NCBI GenBank assembly: GCA_023402175.1
Contig: JAEXCN010000008.1
Coordinates: forward strand, 1 to 54,336
DNA: 54,336 nt
Reading direction: 5' to 3'
From: Pseudomonadota bacterium
Lineage (GTDB): Bacteria > Myxococcota_A > Polyangia > Polyangiales > Polyangiaceae
Shown piece by piece: positions 1-7,492 of this stretch; position 1 is the stretch's first letter, and each line of letters starts with the position of its first letter. Made by a program: the position numbers and the translations under genes. Below the pieces are notes generated by a model, which saw only the letters and a list, made by a program, of their open reading frames with translations, was not told where the DNA came from and made no database searches.

Positions 1-1
1 C

Positions 2-541
2 TGGGAAGGGTCGGCGACGGACGAGTCTCCTCGCAGGCTGATCCTCGAACAGGCGACGAACCTCACGTTCGAGCCGGGCCGCGAGGGCCTCGCTGCACGC
101 TTCACGCTCAGCCCGAAGTCGGACGTCCGCCTTCCCTACGCCGGCTTCAATACGCCGCTCATCACGATCGAGGCGTGGATCCGCGCCGCGTCGCTGCCGT
201 CGCCGACGCGGGCGCTGGTCGTCGACGTCGACTTGCGTATCGGGCTCCGGATCATGGCCAACGGGACGTTTTCGTGTACGTCAGTCGCTGCCGTGACGAA
301 GGTTACCGTCGGCACATGGATGCATGTTGCATGCGTCCACGACGGCTCCAAGACGACGACGTACGTCAACGGCGTGGCCGAGGCCTCCGGGGTGGAGACG
401 CTCGGTCAGACGACGAGCTGGGTCGGCATCGGGCAGAACAGCCCAGGCGCGGATGACGGGTTCGACGGACTGATCGACAACGTTCGGATCTGGAGCAGCG
501 CGCGAACGGCCGCGGAGATTGCAGCCGCGGCGGCGCGCTGA
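2..541 (+). CDS. LamG/concanavalin A-like domain protein, 3' part only
   Basis: The reading frame is open from the first bases of the window to the TGA at 539-541, so the gene starts outside. The visible 179 residues form most of one LamG-like (concanavalin A-like lectin/glucanase) jelly-roll domain. Diagnostic pieces are ITIEAWIRA early, then WMHVACVHDGSKTTTYVNG in the middle and FDGLIDNVRIWSSARTAAEI at the end. These are the usual beta strands and the closing D-[ND]-V-[RK]-[IV]-[WY] segment of the family. Such domains usually sit at the C terminus of exported or surface proteins and bind carbohydrate or protein ligands. The upstream domains, signal peptide and true function cannot be seen. 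The next gene on this strand starts 180 bp later. Confidence 0.8.
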   Translation, partial: WEGSATDESPRRLILEQATNLTFEPGREGLAARFTLSPKSDVRLPYAGFNTPLITIEAWIRAASLPSPTRALVVDVDLRIGLRIMANGTFSCTSVAAVTKVTVGTWMHVACVHDGSKTTTYVNGVAEASGVETLGQTTSWVGIGQNSPGADDGFDGLIDNVRIWSSARTAAEIAAAAAR

Positions 542-721
542 TCGAGGCAGGGATTTTCAGCGCGCGACGCGGTGGATCTCGGACCCGTCGCCTGCGCGCT
601 TCAGGAAGTGACACGCAGGGGCGAGGTCAAAGACGCCATGGCGGGCCTCGGTTGCAAAGCCCGGGCTTGCGCCGCGCGCCAGAATGCCTATAAACCCCGC
701 AGCTATAAGGCTACATCCGTC

Positions 722-1264
722 ATGAGCGCACACGAATTTTCCATCCCCGTCAGTGAGCTCGACGCTGGCGGAAAAGAATACCGGTTCCCCGTTCGCGCCG
801 GGTGGGTCCGTGGCGCGCTCGAGGGTCACGAAGCGACGTCCGCCGGCTCCGACGGCGCGCTCGACGTCCGCGCCTCGAAGAGCGGGCACGACGTCGCCGT
901 CCACGGCACGCTCGACGCGGAGCTCACGATCCCGTGCGCCCGCTGCCTCGAGCCGACCAACCTCAAGGTCCACTCGGACATCGGCGTCCTCTTCGTCCCG
1001 GCGTCGAGGCTGGGCGGAAAAGGCGACGATAACGAGCGCGAGCTGACCGAAGAAGAGGCCGATACGCTGCCCTTCGAAGGCGAGACGGTCGTGCTCGATG
1101 ACCTCGTCCGCGACGAGCTCGTGCTCGAGATCCCCATGATCCCCTTGTGCTCGGAGGCTTGCCCGGGTATGTCCCCCGCCCCTGAAACGGAAAGGGCGGG
1201 CGAGAAGCCCATCGACCCGCGGCTCGCGCCGCTGCTCGACTTCGCGGCACGCAAGCCGAAGTGA
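722..1264 (+). CDS. yceD: YceD family (DUF177) protein, 23S rRNA accumulation factor
   Basis: A 180-residue protein of the YceD/DUF177 family, whose members lie just upstream of rpmF in most bacteria and are linked to 23S rRNA accumulation. The ATG at 722 begins MSAHEFSIPVSEL. The hallmark Cys pair is present as IPCARCLEP, followed by an acidic stretch (ELTEEEADTLPFEGETVVLDD in outline) and the second Cys pair PLCSEACPG near the C terminus. The four cysteines may bind a metal or form disulfides, which is inference. The C terminus IDPRLAPLLDFAARK fits the usual family ending with a region of the D-P-R-[LW]-x-x-L-x-x-L type. rpmF follows after 50 bp, so co-transcription with rpmF is likely. Confidence 0.9.
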   Translation: MSAHEFSIPVSELDAGGKEYRFPVRAGWVRGALEGHEATSAGSDGALDVRASKSGHDVAVHGTLDAELTIPCARCLEPTNLKVHSDIGVLFVPASRLGGKGDDNERELTEEEADTLPFEGETVVLDDLVRDELVLEIPMIPLCSEACPGMSPAPETERAGEKPIDPRLAPLLDFAARKPK

Positions 1265-1314
1265 AGAGCCCTCGAAGTACTCACTGACATAGTAGAAGTC
1301 CGAAGGAGTCAGAC

Positions 1315-1509
1315 GTGGCCGTCCCGAAAAGGCGAACAAGCCGATCGAAGCGCAACATGCGCCGCGCCAACCACGACAAGGTGACGCCCGTGCAGCTCAT
1401 CGCTTGCCCGAACTGTGGCGAGCCGGTGACGCCCCATCGCGCGTGCGGATCTTGCGGCCACTACAAGGGCCGCGAAGTCACGGCGACGAAGAAGACCGCG
1501 AAGGCCTGA
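1315..1509 (+). CDS. rpmF: 50S ribosomal protein L32
   Basis: A 64-residue basic protein starting MAVPKRRTSRSKRNMRR, the typical L32 N terminus (A-V-P-[KQ]-[KR]-[KR]-T-S). It has a complete zinc ribbon with Cys pairs CPNC and CGSC, so it is the zinc-binding form of L32. The start is GTG at 1315, with the ribosome-binding site GAAGGAG at 1302-1308. L32 is part of the large ribosomal subunit. In many bacteria rpmF is followed by plsX and then fabH; here fabH comes next, 155 bp later, and plsX is absent. Confidence 0.97.
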   Translation: MAVPKRRTSRSKRNMRRANHDKVTPVQLIACPNCGEPVTPHRACGSCGHYKGREVTATKKTAKA

Positions 1510-1664
1510 CGGCTCCGCGGCTCGTTCGCGGCCGCGCGCCACGTACGGGTGAGATCCATCTGCCGCAGCGACATGCGTCGCGATGCGGTGGTGTGTCCGC
1601 ACGTCGAAAATCAGAGCTCGACGATGCGCGAGGAGGCAGCGCCGTGTGCTAACTGCACGCGGTC

Positions 1665-2672
1665 ATGTCGACGCCTGCCTCGCGCATCCTCGGTACCGGC
1701 CATTACCTCCCGCCCATGGTTCGCACGAACCTCGACCTCGAAAAGATGGTCGAGACGAGCGACGCGTGGATCGTGGAAAGAACCGGGATCCGCGAACGCC
1801 GGATCGCTCCGGATGGCATCGTCACGAGCGACATGGCGACGGAAGCCGCCAAGCGCGCGCTCGAGGCCGCCGAGCTCGACGCGAAGGACCTCGATCTCAT
1901 CATCGTCGGCACCGTGACGCCCGACATGCCGATGCCGGCGACGGCCGTCTTCGTCCAGCAGAAGCTCGGCGCAGGCAGCTGCCCGGCCTTCGACCTGTCG
2001 GCGGCGTGTGCAGGCTTCATCTTCGGGCTGTCGATCGCCGATCAGTTCATCCGGACCGGCGCGATGAAGCACGTGCTCGTCATCGGCGTCGAGCTGCTCT
2101 CGCGCGTCGTCGACTGGACGGATCGGACGACGTGCGTCCTCTTCGGTGACGGAGCCGGAGCGGTGGTGCTCGGGCCGGCCAATGGTGCGATGTCCTCGGC
2201 GGGCAAGCCTCGCGGCGTCCTCTCGACGAAGGTCCAGTCCGACGGCGCGCTGGCGACGTCGCTGATGATCCCGGGTGGTGGCTCGGTCCAGCCGCAGAGC
2301 GCCGCCGTGCTCGAGCAGAAGCAGAACAAGGTCCACATGAAGGGCCAGGACATCTTCAAGGTGGCCGTGAAGAACCTCCACGCCGCGAGCCAGGAAGCGC
2401 TCGACGCGACCGGCCTCACCGCCAGCGAGGTCGACTGGATCTGTCCGCACCAGGCGAACCTCCGGATCATCGACTTCGCCGCGACGCGCCTCGGCGTGCC
2501 GAAGGAGAAGGTCCTCGTGAACATCGATCGCGTCGGCAACACGTCGAGCGCGTCGATCCCGATCCTCCTCGACGAGAGCGTCCGCTCGGGCAAGGTCCGG
2601 CCGGGCGACACCGTCGTCATGTGCGCTCTCGGCGCCGGGATCTCGTGGGGCGGCGCGGTCGTGCGCATTTGA
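1665..2672 (+). CDS. fabH: beta-ketoacyl-ACP synthase III
   Basis: A 335-residue FabH. It starts fatty-acid synthesis by condensing acetyl-CoA (or a branched acyl-CoA) with malonyl-ACP. The full catalytic triad is visible: Cys115 in DLSAACAGFIFG, His262 in WICPHQANLRIID and Asn292 in DRVGNTSSASIPI. The family motifs TSDAWIVERTGIRERR (substrate entry) and GDGAGAVVLG are present, and the length is normal. The ATG at 1665 begins MSTPASRILGTGHYLP, as expected. Whether it prefers branched primers cannot be read from the sequence. The gene belongs to a fatty-acid cluster with fabD, fabG, acpP and fabF, but that cluster is interrupted by unrelated genes. Confidence 0.97.
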   Translation: MSTPASRILGTGHYLPPMVRTNLDLEKMVETSDAWIVERTGIRERRIAPDGIVTSDMATEAAKRALEAAELDAKDLDLIIVGTVTPDMPMPATAVFVQQKLGAGSCPAFDLSAACAGFIFGLSIADQFIRTGAMKHVLVIGVELLSRVVDWTDRTTCVLFGDGAGAVVLGPANGAMSSAGKPRGVLSTKVQSDGALATSLMIPGGGSVQPQSAAVLEQKQNKVHMKGQDIFKVAVKNLHAASQEALDATGLTASEVDWICPHQANLRIIDFAATRLGVPKEKVLVNIDRVGNTSSASIPILLDESVRSGKVRPGDTVVMCALGAGISWGGAVVRI

Positions 2673-2789
2673 CGGAGCCGACCGGCAGCCGGCCTGCGAG
2701 ATCTCCGGGGTGTCGCGCCGAGGAGCGCGCTCCCGCCGGGGGGCGCTCCCACCGGAACCTCACGGCCGAGGTCATCGAACGAACTGCGC

Positions 2790-2795
2790 TATACT
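2790..2795 (+). promoter_or_regulatory. possible -10 element of a near-leaderless promoter
   Basis: TATACT matches the sigma70 -10 consensus TATAAT at five of six positions, in very GC-rich surroundings. It ends 7 nt before the ATG at 2803, so transcription would begin at or beside the start codon. No good -35 box is visible at the usual spacing, and there is no ribosome-binding site. Weak evidence on its own. Confidence 0.3.
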
Positions 2796-2802
2796 CGGGG
2801 CG

Positions 2803-3420
2803 ATGACCCTCCGCAGACTCGGCGCTGCAGCGGCGCTCGGAGTGCTCGTGGCCAGCGCCCTGCCGGCCTGCACGGCGACCGCGAACGTCTCCGACGTCTA
2901 CATGTCGATCGACGAGGACGGCGCGCGTCGCCGGAACGTCTTCTACACCGACTCGGCCAGCATCACGTGCATCGCCGAGGTCGGCATCGGCCGGAAGGAT
3001 GTCACGATCGAGATGTTGATCCGGCAGATCCGCGCCGCCCCGCTCGGGACCGACGACTTCGAGTCCGTCGACTCGGTCATTGCCGCGCGCGACGTCCATC
3101 CGGACATCACGAAGGACAAGCCCGCTCTCATCGCGCTCACGATGATCCCGACGTCGCTCGACGACGAGGGCCGCTTGAAGGAGGACCAGGAGGCGCCGTT
3201 CCATCCTGGGAGCTACGTCTGCGAGGTGACGCTCGACGGGAAGCCGGCAGGCACGGCGGCGTTCAACATCGGCTATCCCGACTGCCCGACGACGATCATC
3301 CAGAAGGGCACTCCGTGCAAGGGCTTCTACGAGCTCGACAAGGACTGTCCCGCGAACGGAGCCACCGGTCAGCCGGAGCCGACGTGCACGTGCGAGGAAA
3401 AGGGGTGGAGCTGCCCATGA
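2803..3420 (+). CDS. exported or lipoprotein-like protein of unknown function
   Basis: A 205-residue protein with an N-terminal signal sequence, MTLRRLGAAAALGVLVASAL, ending in PAC. The Pro at -2 makes this a poor lipobox, so it could be a lipoprotein or a cleaved secreted protein. The mature part carries seven further cysteines, two of them in the C-terminal segment TCTCEEKGWSCP, and could be disulfide-bonded. I recognise no domain. TATACT lies 7 nt before the ATG at 2803, so the transcript may be leaderless or nearly so. The 3' end overlaps the next gene by 4 bp (ATGA), which suggests one operon of two small envelope proteins placed between fabH and fabD. Confidence 0.75.
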   Translation: MTLRRLGAAAALGVLVASALPACTATANVSDVYMSIDEDGARRRNVFYTDSASITCIAEVGIGRKDVTIEMLIRQIRAAPLGTDDFESVDSVIAARDVHPDITKDKPALIALTMIPTSLDDEGRLKEDQEAPFHPGSYVCEVTLDGKPAGTAAFNIGYPDCPTTIIQKGTPCKGFYELDKDCPANGATGQPEPTCTCEEKGWSCP

Positions 3421-3743
3421 GCGAACGGCCGAACGATCACCGCACGGCAGAAGGCAATGCGCACGGCAGGAGGCGCGTCCGAAGGCGGCGCCGCCTCGCC
3501 TTCGGCGCCGGGCTCGGCGTGATGCTCGCGACGGCCGCTGCGGCGGTCGCTCTCGGCACCGGCTGCATCTTCGACGAAGGCAACTATCAGGGTGGCGGTC
3601 GGCGATCGACGGTCCCGACGTCGACGGACACGAACACGCCGATCGTCGATCCGACCTCGACGAGCACGCCGACCACCCCGACGAGCACGGCGCCCCCGGA
3701 CTCCGGAGCGCAGCTCCCGGACACGGGCACGCTCGACAACTGA
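3417..3743 (+). CDS. small Thr/Pro-rich putative lipoprotein
   Basis: A 108-residue protein whose ATG overlaps the stop of the preceding gene (ATGA at 3417-3420). A basic N terminus (GRRRVRRRRR) is followed by a hydrophobic stretch (LAFGAGLGVMLATAAAAVAL) and GTGC, a weak lipobox. The remainder is short and low in complexity, with repeats of T-S-T-x-T-P and a DSGAQLPDTGTLDN end. No domain is recognisable. It is best described as a predicted lipoprotein or tail-anchored envelope protein co-transcribed with the gene before it. The frame shows normal GC3 usage, which supports it as a true gene. Confidence 0.65.
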   Translation: MSERPNDHRTAEGNAHGRRRVRRRRRLAFGAGLGVMLATAAAAVALGTGCIFDEGNYQGGGRRSTVPTSTDTNTPIVDPTSTSTPTTPTSTAPPDSGAQLPDTGTLDN

Positions 3744-3866
3744 GCGACCGTAGGCTCTTCGCCACGCACGCAGAGCTCGGCGTGCACGGCGGAGCGGTCG
3801 CGGCAGCGGTTCGCGCTCGACCTCGGCGCTTGGCGGCCGGCGCGACCTGCGCTATCTGCGCGCCCG

Positions 3867-4838
3867 ATGATGCTCGCGTGGTTGTTTCCAGGCCAGGGAT
3901 CGCAGGCGGTCGGCATGGGAAGAGATCTCGTCGACTCTTCTCCCGCCGCGAAGGAAGTCTTCGAGCGCGCTGATGCCGCGCTCGGTGAGAAGCTCTCGAA
4001 GCTGATCCTCGAAGGGCCCGAGGCCGACCTCACCCTGACGGCGAACGCCCAGCCGGCGATCGTGACGACGAGCATTGCCGCGCTCGCCGCGATCCGCGAG
4101 AAGTACCCGCAGCTCGGCGCGCCGAAGTTCACCGCTGGACACTCGCTCGGCGAGTACTCCGCGCTCGTCGCCGCCGGCGCGCTCACGCTCGAGGATGCGG
4201 TGCGCATCGTCCGTGCGCGCGGCCGAGCGATGCAGGATGCCGTCCCGCCGGGTGTCGGCGCGATGGCGGCGATCATGGGCATGGAGGCCGATCGCCTCGA
4301 GGCGCTCTGCAAGGAGGTCGAGGCGGAGAAGGACGAGTCCGGCGCGCCGCTCGGCGTCGTCTCGTGCGCGAACTTCAACGCGCCCGGGCAGATCGTCATC
4401 GCCGGAGCCGCGAAGGCGGTCGCGCGCGTCTCCGTCCGCGCCGGCGAGGAAAAGGGCAAGGCGATCCCGCTCAAGGTGAGCGCCCCCTTCCACTGCGCGC
4501 TGATGAAGCCTGCGGGCACCGTCGTCGCCGAGCAGCTCGAGAAGGTCGCCGTGAAGCCGCTCGCGTTCCCGGTCGTCGCCAACGTCGATGCACGTCCGAA
4601 CACGGAGGCATCGCGCGTGAAGGAGCTGCTCGTCCGTCAGGTCGACGGCGCGGTCCGCTGGGAGCAGGCCGTGCGCTTGATGCACGAGGAAGGCATCACG
4701 CACGCGATCGAGATCGGCCCGGGTAAGGTGCTCGCAGGGCTCGGGAAGCGCATCGCGAAGGACATGAAGATCGCGAGCGTGGGGGATGTCGCGAGTCTCG
4801 AGGCGCTCGGCGCCTTCCTCGCGCCGGCGGCTTCGTGA
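3867..4838 (+). CDS. fabD: malonyl-CoA:ACP transacylase
   Basis: A 323-residue FabD, which transfers malonyl from CoA to acyl carrier protein for fatty-acid elongation. The N-terminal oxyanion motif FPGQGSQ (residues 7-13), the nucleophile Ser93 in TAGHSLGEYSAL, the substrate-binding Arg118 in RARGRAMQDAVP and His209 in APFHCALM are all present. The C-terminal EIGPGKVLAGLGKR completes the fold. A second ATG follows directly (ATGATG at 3867), so the start could be one codon later. The 3' end lies 11 bp before the ATG of fabG, so the two are co-transcribed. Confidence 0.97.
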   Translation: MMLAWLFPGQGSQAVGMGRDLVDSSPAAKEVFERADAALGEKLSKLILEGPEADLTLTANAQPAIVTTSIAALAAIREKYPQLGAPKFTAGHSLGEYSALVAAGALTLEDAVRIVRARGRAMQDAVPPGVGAMAAIMGMEADRLEALCKEVEAEKDESGAPLGVVSCANFNAPGQIVIAGAAKAVARVSVRAGEEKGKAIPLKVSAPFHCALMKPAGTVVAEQLEKVAVKPLAFPVVANVDARPNTEASRVKELLVRQVDGAVRWEQAVRLMHEEGITHAIEIGPGKVLAGLGKRIAKDMKIASVGDVASLEALGAFLAPAAS

Positions 4839-4843
4839 AGGAG
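4838..4843 (+). promoter_or_regulatory. ribosome-binding site that fixes the fabG start
   Basis: AAGGAG ends 6 nt before the ATG at 4850. An in-frame GTG at 4835 overlaps the fabD stop codon but has no such site in front of it, so ATG 4850 (protein starting MFKLDGKVALVTGG) is the better fabG start. Confidence 0.7.
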
Positions 4844-4849
4844 AAGATC

Positions 4850-5596
4850 ATGTTCAAGCTCGATGGGAAGGTTGCCCTCGTCACCGGCGGTTCGCGTGGG
4901 ATCGGTCGTGCGTGCTGCGAAGCACTCGCCGAGCAGGGCGCGACGGTCGTCGTGAACTACGTCAAAGGCGAGGCCGCCGCGCGCGAGGTCGCCGACGCCA
5001 TCATCAAGAACGGCGGCAAGGCGGAGATCCAGGGCTTCGACGTCGCCGATCCGAAGGCGTGCGAGGCCGCGGTCGACGACATCGTGAAGCGCCACGGCAA
5101 GATCGACATCCTCATCGCCAACGCCGGCATCTCGATCGACGGCCTCCTCCTCCGGATGAAGGAAGAGGATCTCGACCGCCTCTGGCAGGTCAACGTGAAG
5201 GGCGCCCTCGCCTGCGCGAAGGCCTCGGTGAAGTCGATGATGCGCGCGAAGACCGGGCGCATCGTCTTCATGTCGAGCGTCGTCGGCGAGATGGGCAACG
5301 TCGGTCAGACCGCGTATGCCGCCTCGAAGGCCGCGCTCATCGGCGCCGCCAAGTCGATCGGCCGCGAGTACGCGACGCGCAACATCACCGTGAACGTCAT
5401 CGCCCCGGGCTTCATCGACACGGACATGACGAGCACGATGAGCGACCAGATGAAAGAGCAGCTCACGAAGGTCGTCCCGCTCGGACGCACGGGCACGGCG
5501 CGCGAGATCGCAGCCGCCTGCGTGTTCCTCGCGAGCGACGAAGCCGCCTACGTCACGGGGCAGGTGCTCCGCGTCAACGGCGGCATGTACGTCTGA
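4850..5596 (+). CDS. fabG: 3-oxoacyl-ACP reductase
   Basis: A 248-residue short-chain dehydrogenase/reductase that reduces 3-oxoacyl-ACP with NADPH. The cofactor motif TGGSRGIG is at residues 12-19 and NAG at 91-93. The catalytic tetrad is Asn115, Ser143, Tyr156 and Lys160, within SSVVGEMGNVGQTAYAASK. The FabG-specific MGN-x-GQ signature separates it from other SDR enzymes. It follows fabD closely. In most bacteria acpP comes next; here acpP is ~9.9 kb away, beyond an inverted-repeat region and cluster A on the opposite strand. A block of AGGCCTC tandem repeats begins 3 nt after the stop codon. Confidence 0.97.
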   Translation: MFKLDGKVALVTGGSRGIGRACCEALAEQGATVVVNYVKGEAAAREVADAIIKNGGKAEIQGFDVADPKACEAAVDDIVKRHGKIDILIANAGISIDGLLLRMKEEDLDRLWQVNVKGALACAKASVKSMMRAKTGRIVFMSSVVGEMGNVGQTAYAASKAALIGAAKSIGREYATRNITVNVIAPGFIDTDMTSTMSDQMKEQLTKVVPLGRTGTAREIAAACVFLASDEAAYVTGQVLRVNGGMYV

Positions 5597-5598
5597 GG

Positions 5599-5636
5599 AG
5601 GCCTCAGGCCTCAGGCCTCGTCGGGCGTCAGGCCTC
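5599..5636. repeat. heptamer tandem repeat AGGCCTC
   Basis: Three consecutive copies of AGGCCTC (5599-5605, 5606-5612, 5613-5619) and a fourth at 5630-5636, directly behind fabG. The unit contains the palindrome AGGCCT, so overlapping hairpins can form. It could help end transcription, but there is no T tract. Confidence 0.75.
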
Positions 5637-5674
5637 ACACCTCGGACGCGCGACGGACGCTCCGCGCTTTACGA

Positions 5675-6172
5675 GATTAACAGGGAGACAGGGCGACAGA
5701 GAGCCGAGAGGGAGCGAGAGGGTCTCGTCTCGTTTTCGACCTGGCCCCTCGTCGGGCCCTCACGAAACGTGAAGCGCTCCGCTTCGCGAGCACTTCACTT
5801 TCGTTCGGAAGGTAGATCTCACTTTCGAGCTCCGTCCTTGTTCCGCAAACGGTGCGCGCTCTCCAAGCTTTGTCCCGAGACCTTCGGGAGGAGGAGAGCG
5901 CTCGAGTTGCCGACGATATCCACGGCTGTCCCGCTCGCACGCGCGCTCTTGTGACGATGAACGCTGCCACGTGACGCGGGCCTCTCTCCGTCCGAGTCCG
6001 CAGCCGGCAAGGACGCGAGTGCCTGTGCGGAACAAGCTCGCCGGATGGGAGGGAGGCTCAAATTTGCGAGCAAAACGCGAAAGCGTTTTGCGAGAGGCGA
6101 CGAGGGGCCAGGTCGGAACCGAAGCAAGGCTCCTCCCTCTCGGCTCCTTGTCCCCACATCTCCCTGTTAATC
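5675..6172. repeat. ~500 bp imperfect inverted repeat in gene-free DNA
   Basis: Four matched blocks lie in the same order on opposite strands: 5675-5688 with 6159-6172 (14 bp), 5701-5714 with 6133-6146 (14 bp), 5737-5754 with 6098-6115 (18 bp, perfect) and 5837-5847 with 6026-6036 (11 bp). Each arm also carries its own hairpin: one at 5762-5805 (ACGAAA/TTTCGT type) and a perfect 9-bp stem with GAAA loop at 6070-6091. The interior, 5848-6025, holds no convincing gene. A further partial copy of the GAGACAGGGCGACA piece is near 6232-6245. There is no transposase. It lies between fabG and the last gene of cluster A. Confidence 0.8.
6070..6091. repeat. perfect hairpin with GAAA loop
   Basis: GCAAAACGC (6070-6078), loop GAAA, GCGTTTTGC (6083-6091): a 9-bp perfect stem with a stable GNRA-type tetraloop. 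It lies inside the right arm of the large inverted repeat. No T tract follows on either strand, so it is not a classical terminator. Confidence 0.6.
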
Positions 6173-6370
6173 TTCTTCTCGAAAGGGCTTCCTCGCTGCG
6201 ACTGCGCCTTCGCGCGAGAGATGTTCACCACGAGACAGGGCGACAATTCCCCGTGTTGTGTCGAGGGGCGCGTGGAGATCCGCCACGGCGCCCGCGCGTC
6301 CACTTCGTGCGAGACTCTCGACCCGCGATCGCCACCCCGGCGGGCTCGGCGCACGCGGGGCGAGTGACGT

Positions 6371-7492
6371 TCAGCGCACTTCGGTGTTGCAGCCGAAGCC
6401 GACGGTGAACTTCGTCGACGGATCGCTCTTCGCGAGCGTGCATGCGCTTCCGCAGAGCAGGATCTTCTTCTTGTCCTCGCTGAACTGCCAGCCCTCCGCG
6501 CCGGCGGCGCATGGCTTGGCCGCGTCTTGAGGGACGAGGACGGGCTCACCGTCCGCCGGTGTGATTCGCACGTTGATCCGCGAGAGATCGAGGGTGGTGC
6601 CCGCGGGAGGCTCGGGGACGGCGACCTCACACGAAACGGCATCGCGCGCCGCCTTCCCGATCTCGTCGAGGACCGGCCCGAGGGACGGACGACACACGGA
6701 GAACCACCGCCCGTTCGTGAGGTTCGCCAGATACTGGTACTCCCGACCGGGGCCGTCGGAGTTGGGGCAGGTCGAAGTATCCGGATAGTCGTTCACCCCG
6801 ATGACCGGGAAGAAGACGTAGTTTCTCGACGTCGAGGTGCCGAAGAGCGGAGCACCTCGACGAAGGAGCTCGGCGTCGAACGCGGGTCCACCGATGTCGA
6901 GCGCTTCGTCGTCGGTGATCGGAACGAAGACCTTGAGGACGCCTGGACGCAAGAAGTCGTGCCAGGCGAGCTTCGCCACCGGATGGCGCATCGTCCTCAG
7001 GATGATCGCGAGCGAATCGTTCGATAGAACGACGTGGTCGACGGGCCGGAAGACGTCGCCGTTCGCGCCGCACTCCGGCCCTCCGAGCGGAGGCGGCACG
7101 CAGATGCCGTACTTGCCGGTCCCGACCTCCGCGATCATGACGACGCGGTAGTCGAGGTTGCTCTCCGCGAGCAGCTTCGGCAGGTTGTTGACGTTGCGCT
7201 TCAGCGACTCGATCTCCTCGGACATGCTGCCCGATTGATCGATGCTGATGATGATGTCGACTGCACGCCTGGTCTCGGCGAAGGACTCGACGCAGCTCGG
7301 TTCTTCTTCCACCTGGGACGGCGGAGGGTCCGATAGCGGTGGCGGCGGAGGCGCGAACGCGCCGCGGTTTCCGTCTCCGCACGCGAGGAATGCGGTGATC
7401 GAGAGACCGCAGACGACTGCACCGACGCGCTTCGTCACGTTGCCTCGCGCGAGCGACCCAGCGAAGGTTGCTTGCTTCGTTTCGGTGCTCAT
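6371..7492 (-). CDS. VWA-domain lipoprotein, last gene of cluster A
   Basis: A 373-residue predicted lipoprotein. A hydrophobic segment ends ITAFLAC, with Cys38 as the likely lipidation site, followed by a Pro-rich linker. A von Willebrand factor A domain begins at about residue 76. Its MIDAS motif DQSGSMSEE (Asp85, Ser87, Ser89) is intact, so metal-dependent ligand binding is plausible. Further family features are RVVMIAEVG and the later ITDDEALD. The C-terminal ~100 residues, with Cys residues in DAVSCEV, AKPCAAG and CGSACTL, form a domain I do not recognise. The start ATG overlaps the stop of the RCC1 gene by 4 bp, so the two are translationally coupled. It is the 3'-terminal gene of the eight-gene cluster A. 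Confidence 0.88.
   Translation of the reverse strand: MSTETKQATFAGSLARGNVTKRVGAVVCGLSITAFLACGDGNRGAFAPPPPPLSDPPPSQVEEEPSCVESFAETRRAVDIIISIDQSGSMSEEIESLKRNVNNLPKLLAESNLDYRVVMIAEVGTGKYGICVPPPLGGPECGANGDVFRPVDHVVLSNDSLAIILRTMRHPVAKLAWHDFLRPGVLKVFVPITDDEALDIGGPAFDAELLRRGAPLFGTSTSRNYVFFPVIGVNDYPDTSTCPNSDGPGREYQYLANLTNGRWFSVCRPSLGPVLDEIGKAARDAVSCEVAVPEPPAGTTLDLSRINVRITPADGEPVLVPQDAAKPCAAGAEGWQFSEDKKKILLCGSACTLAKSDPSTKFTVGFGCNTEVR

Noticed and set aside
5677..6157. Several 90-110 codon frames inside the inverted-repeat region
   Set aside because: They run through the repeat arms and hairpins, have no ribosome-binding site, no domain and atypical composition.
5675..6172. The inverted repeat considered as an insertion sequence
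   Set aside because: No transposase frame lies between the arms and no flanking target-site duplication was found.
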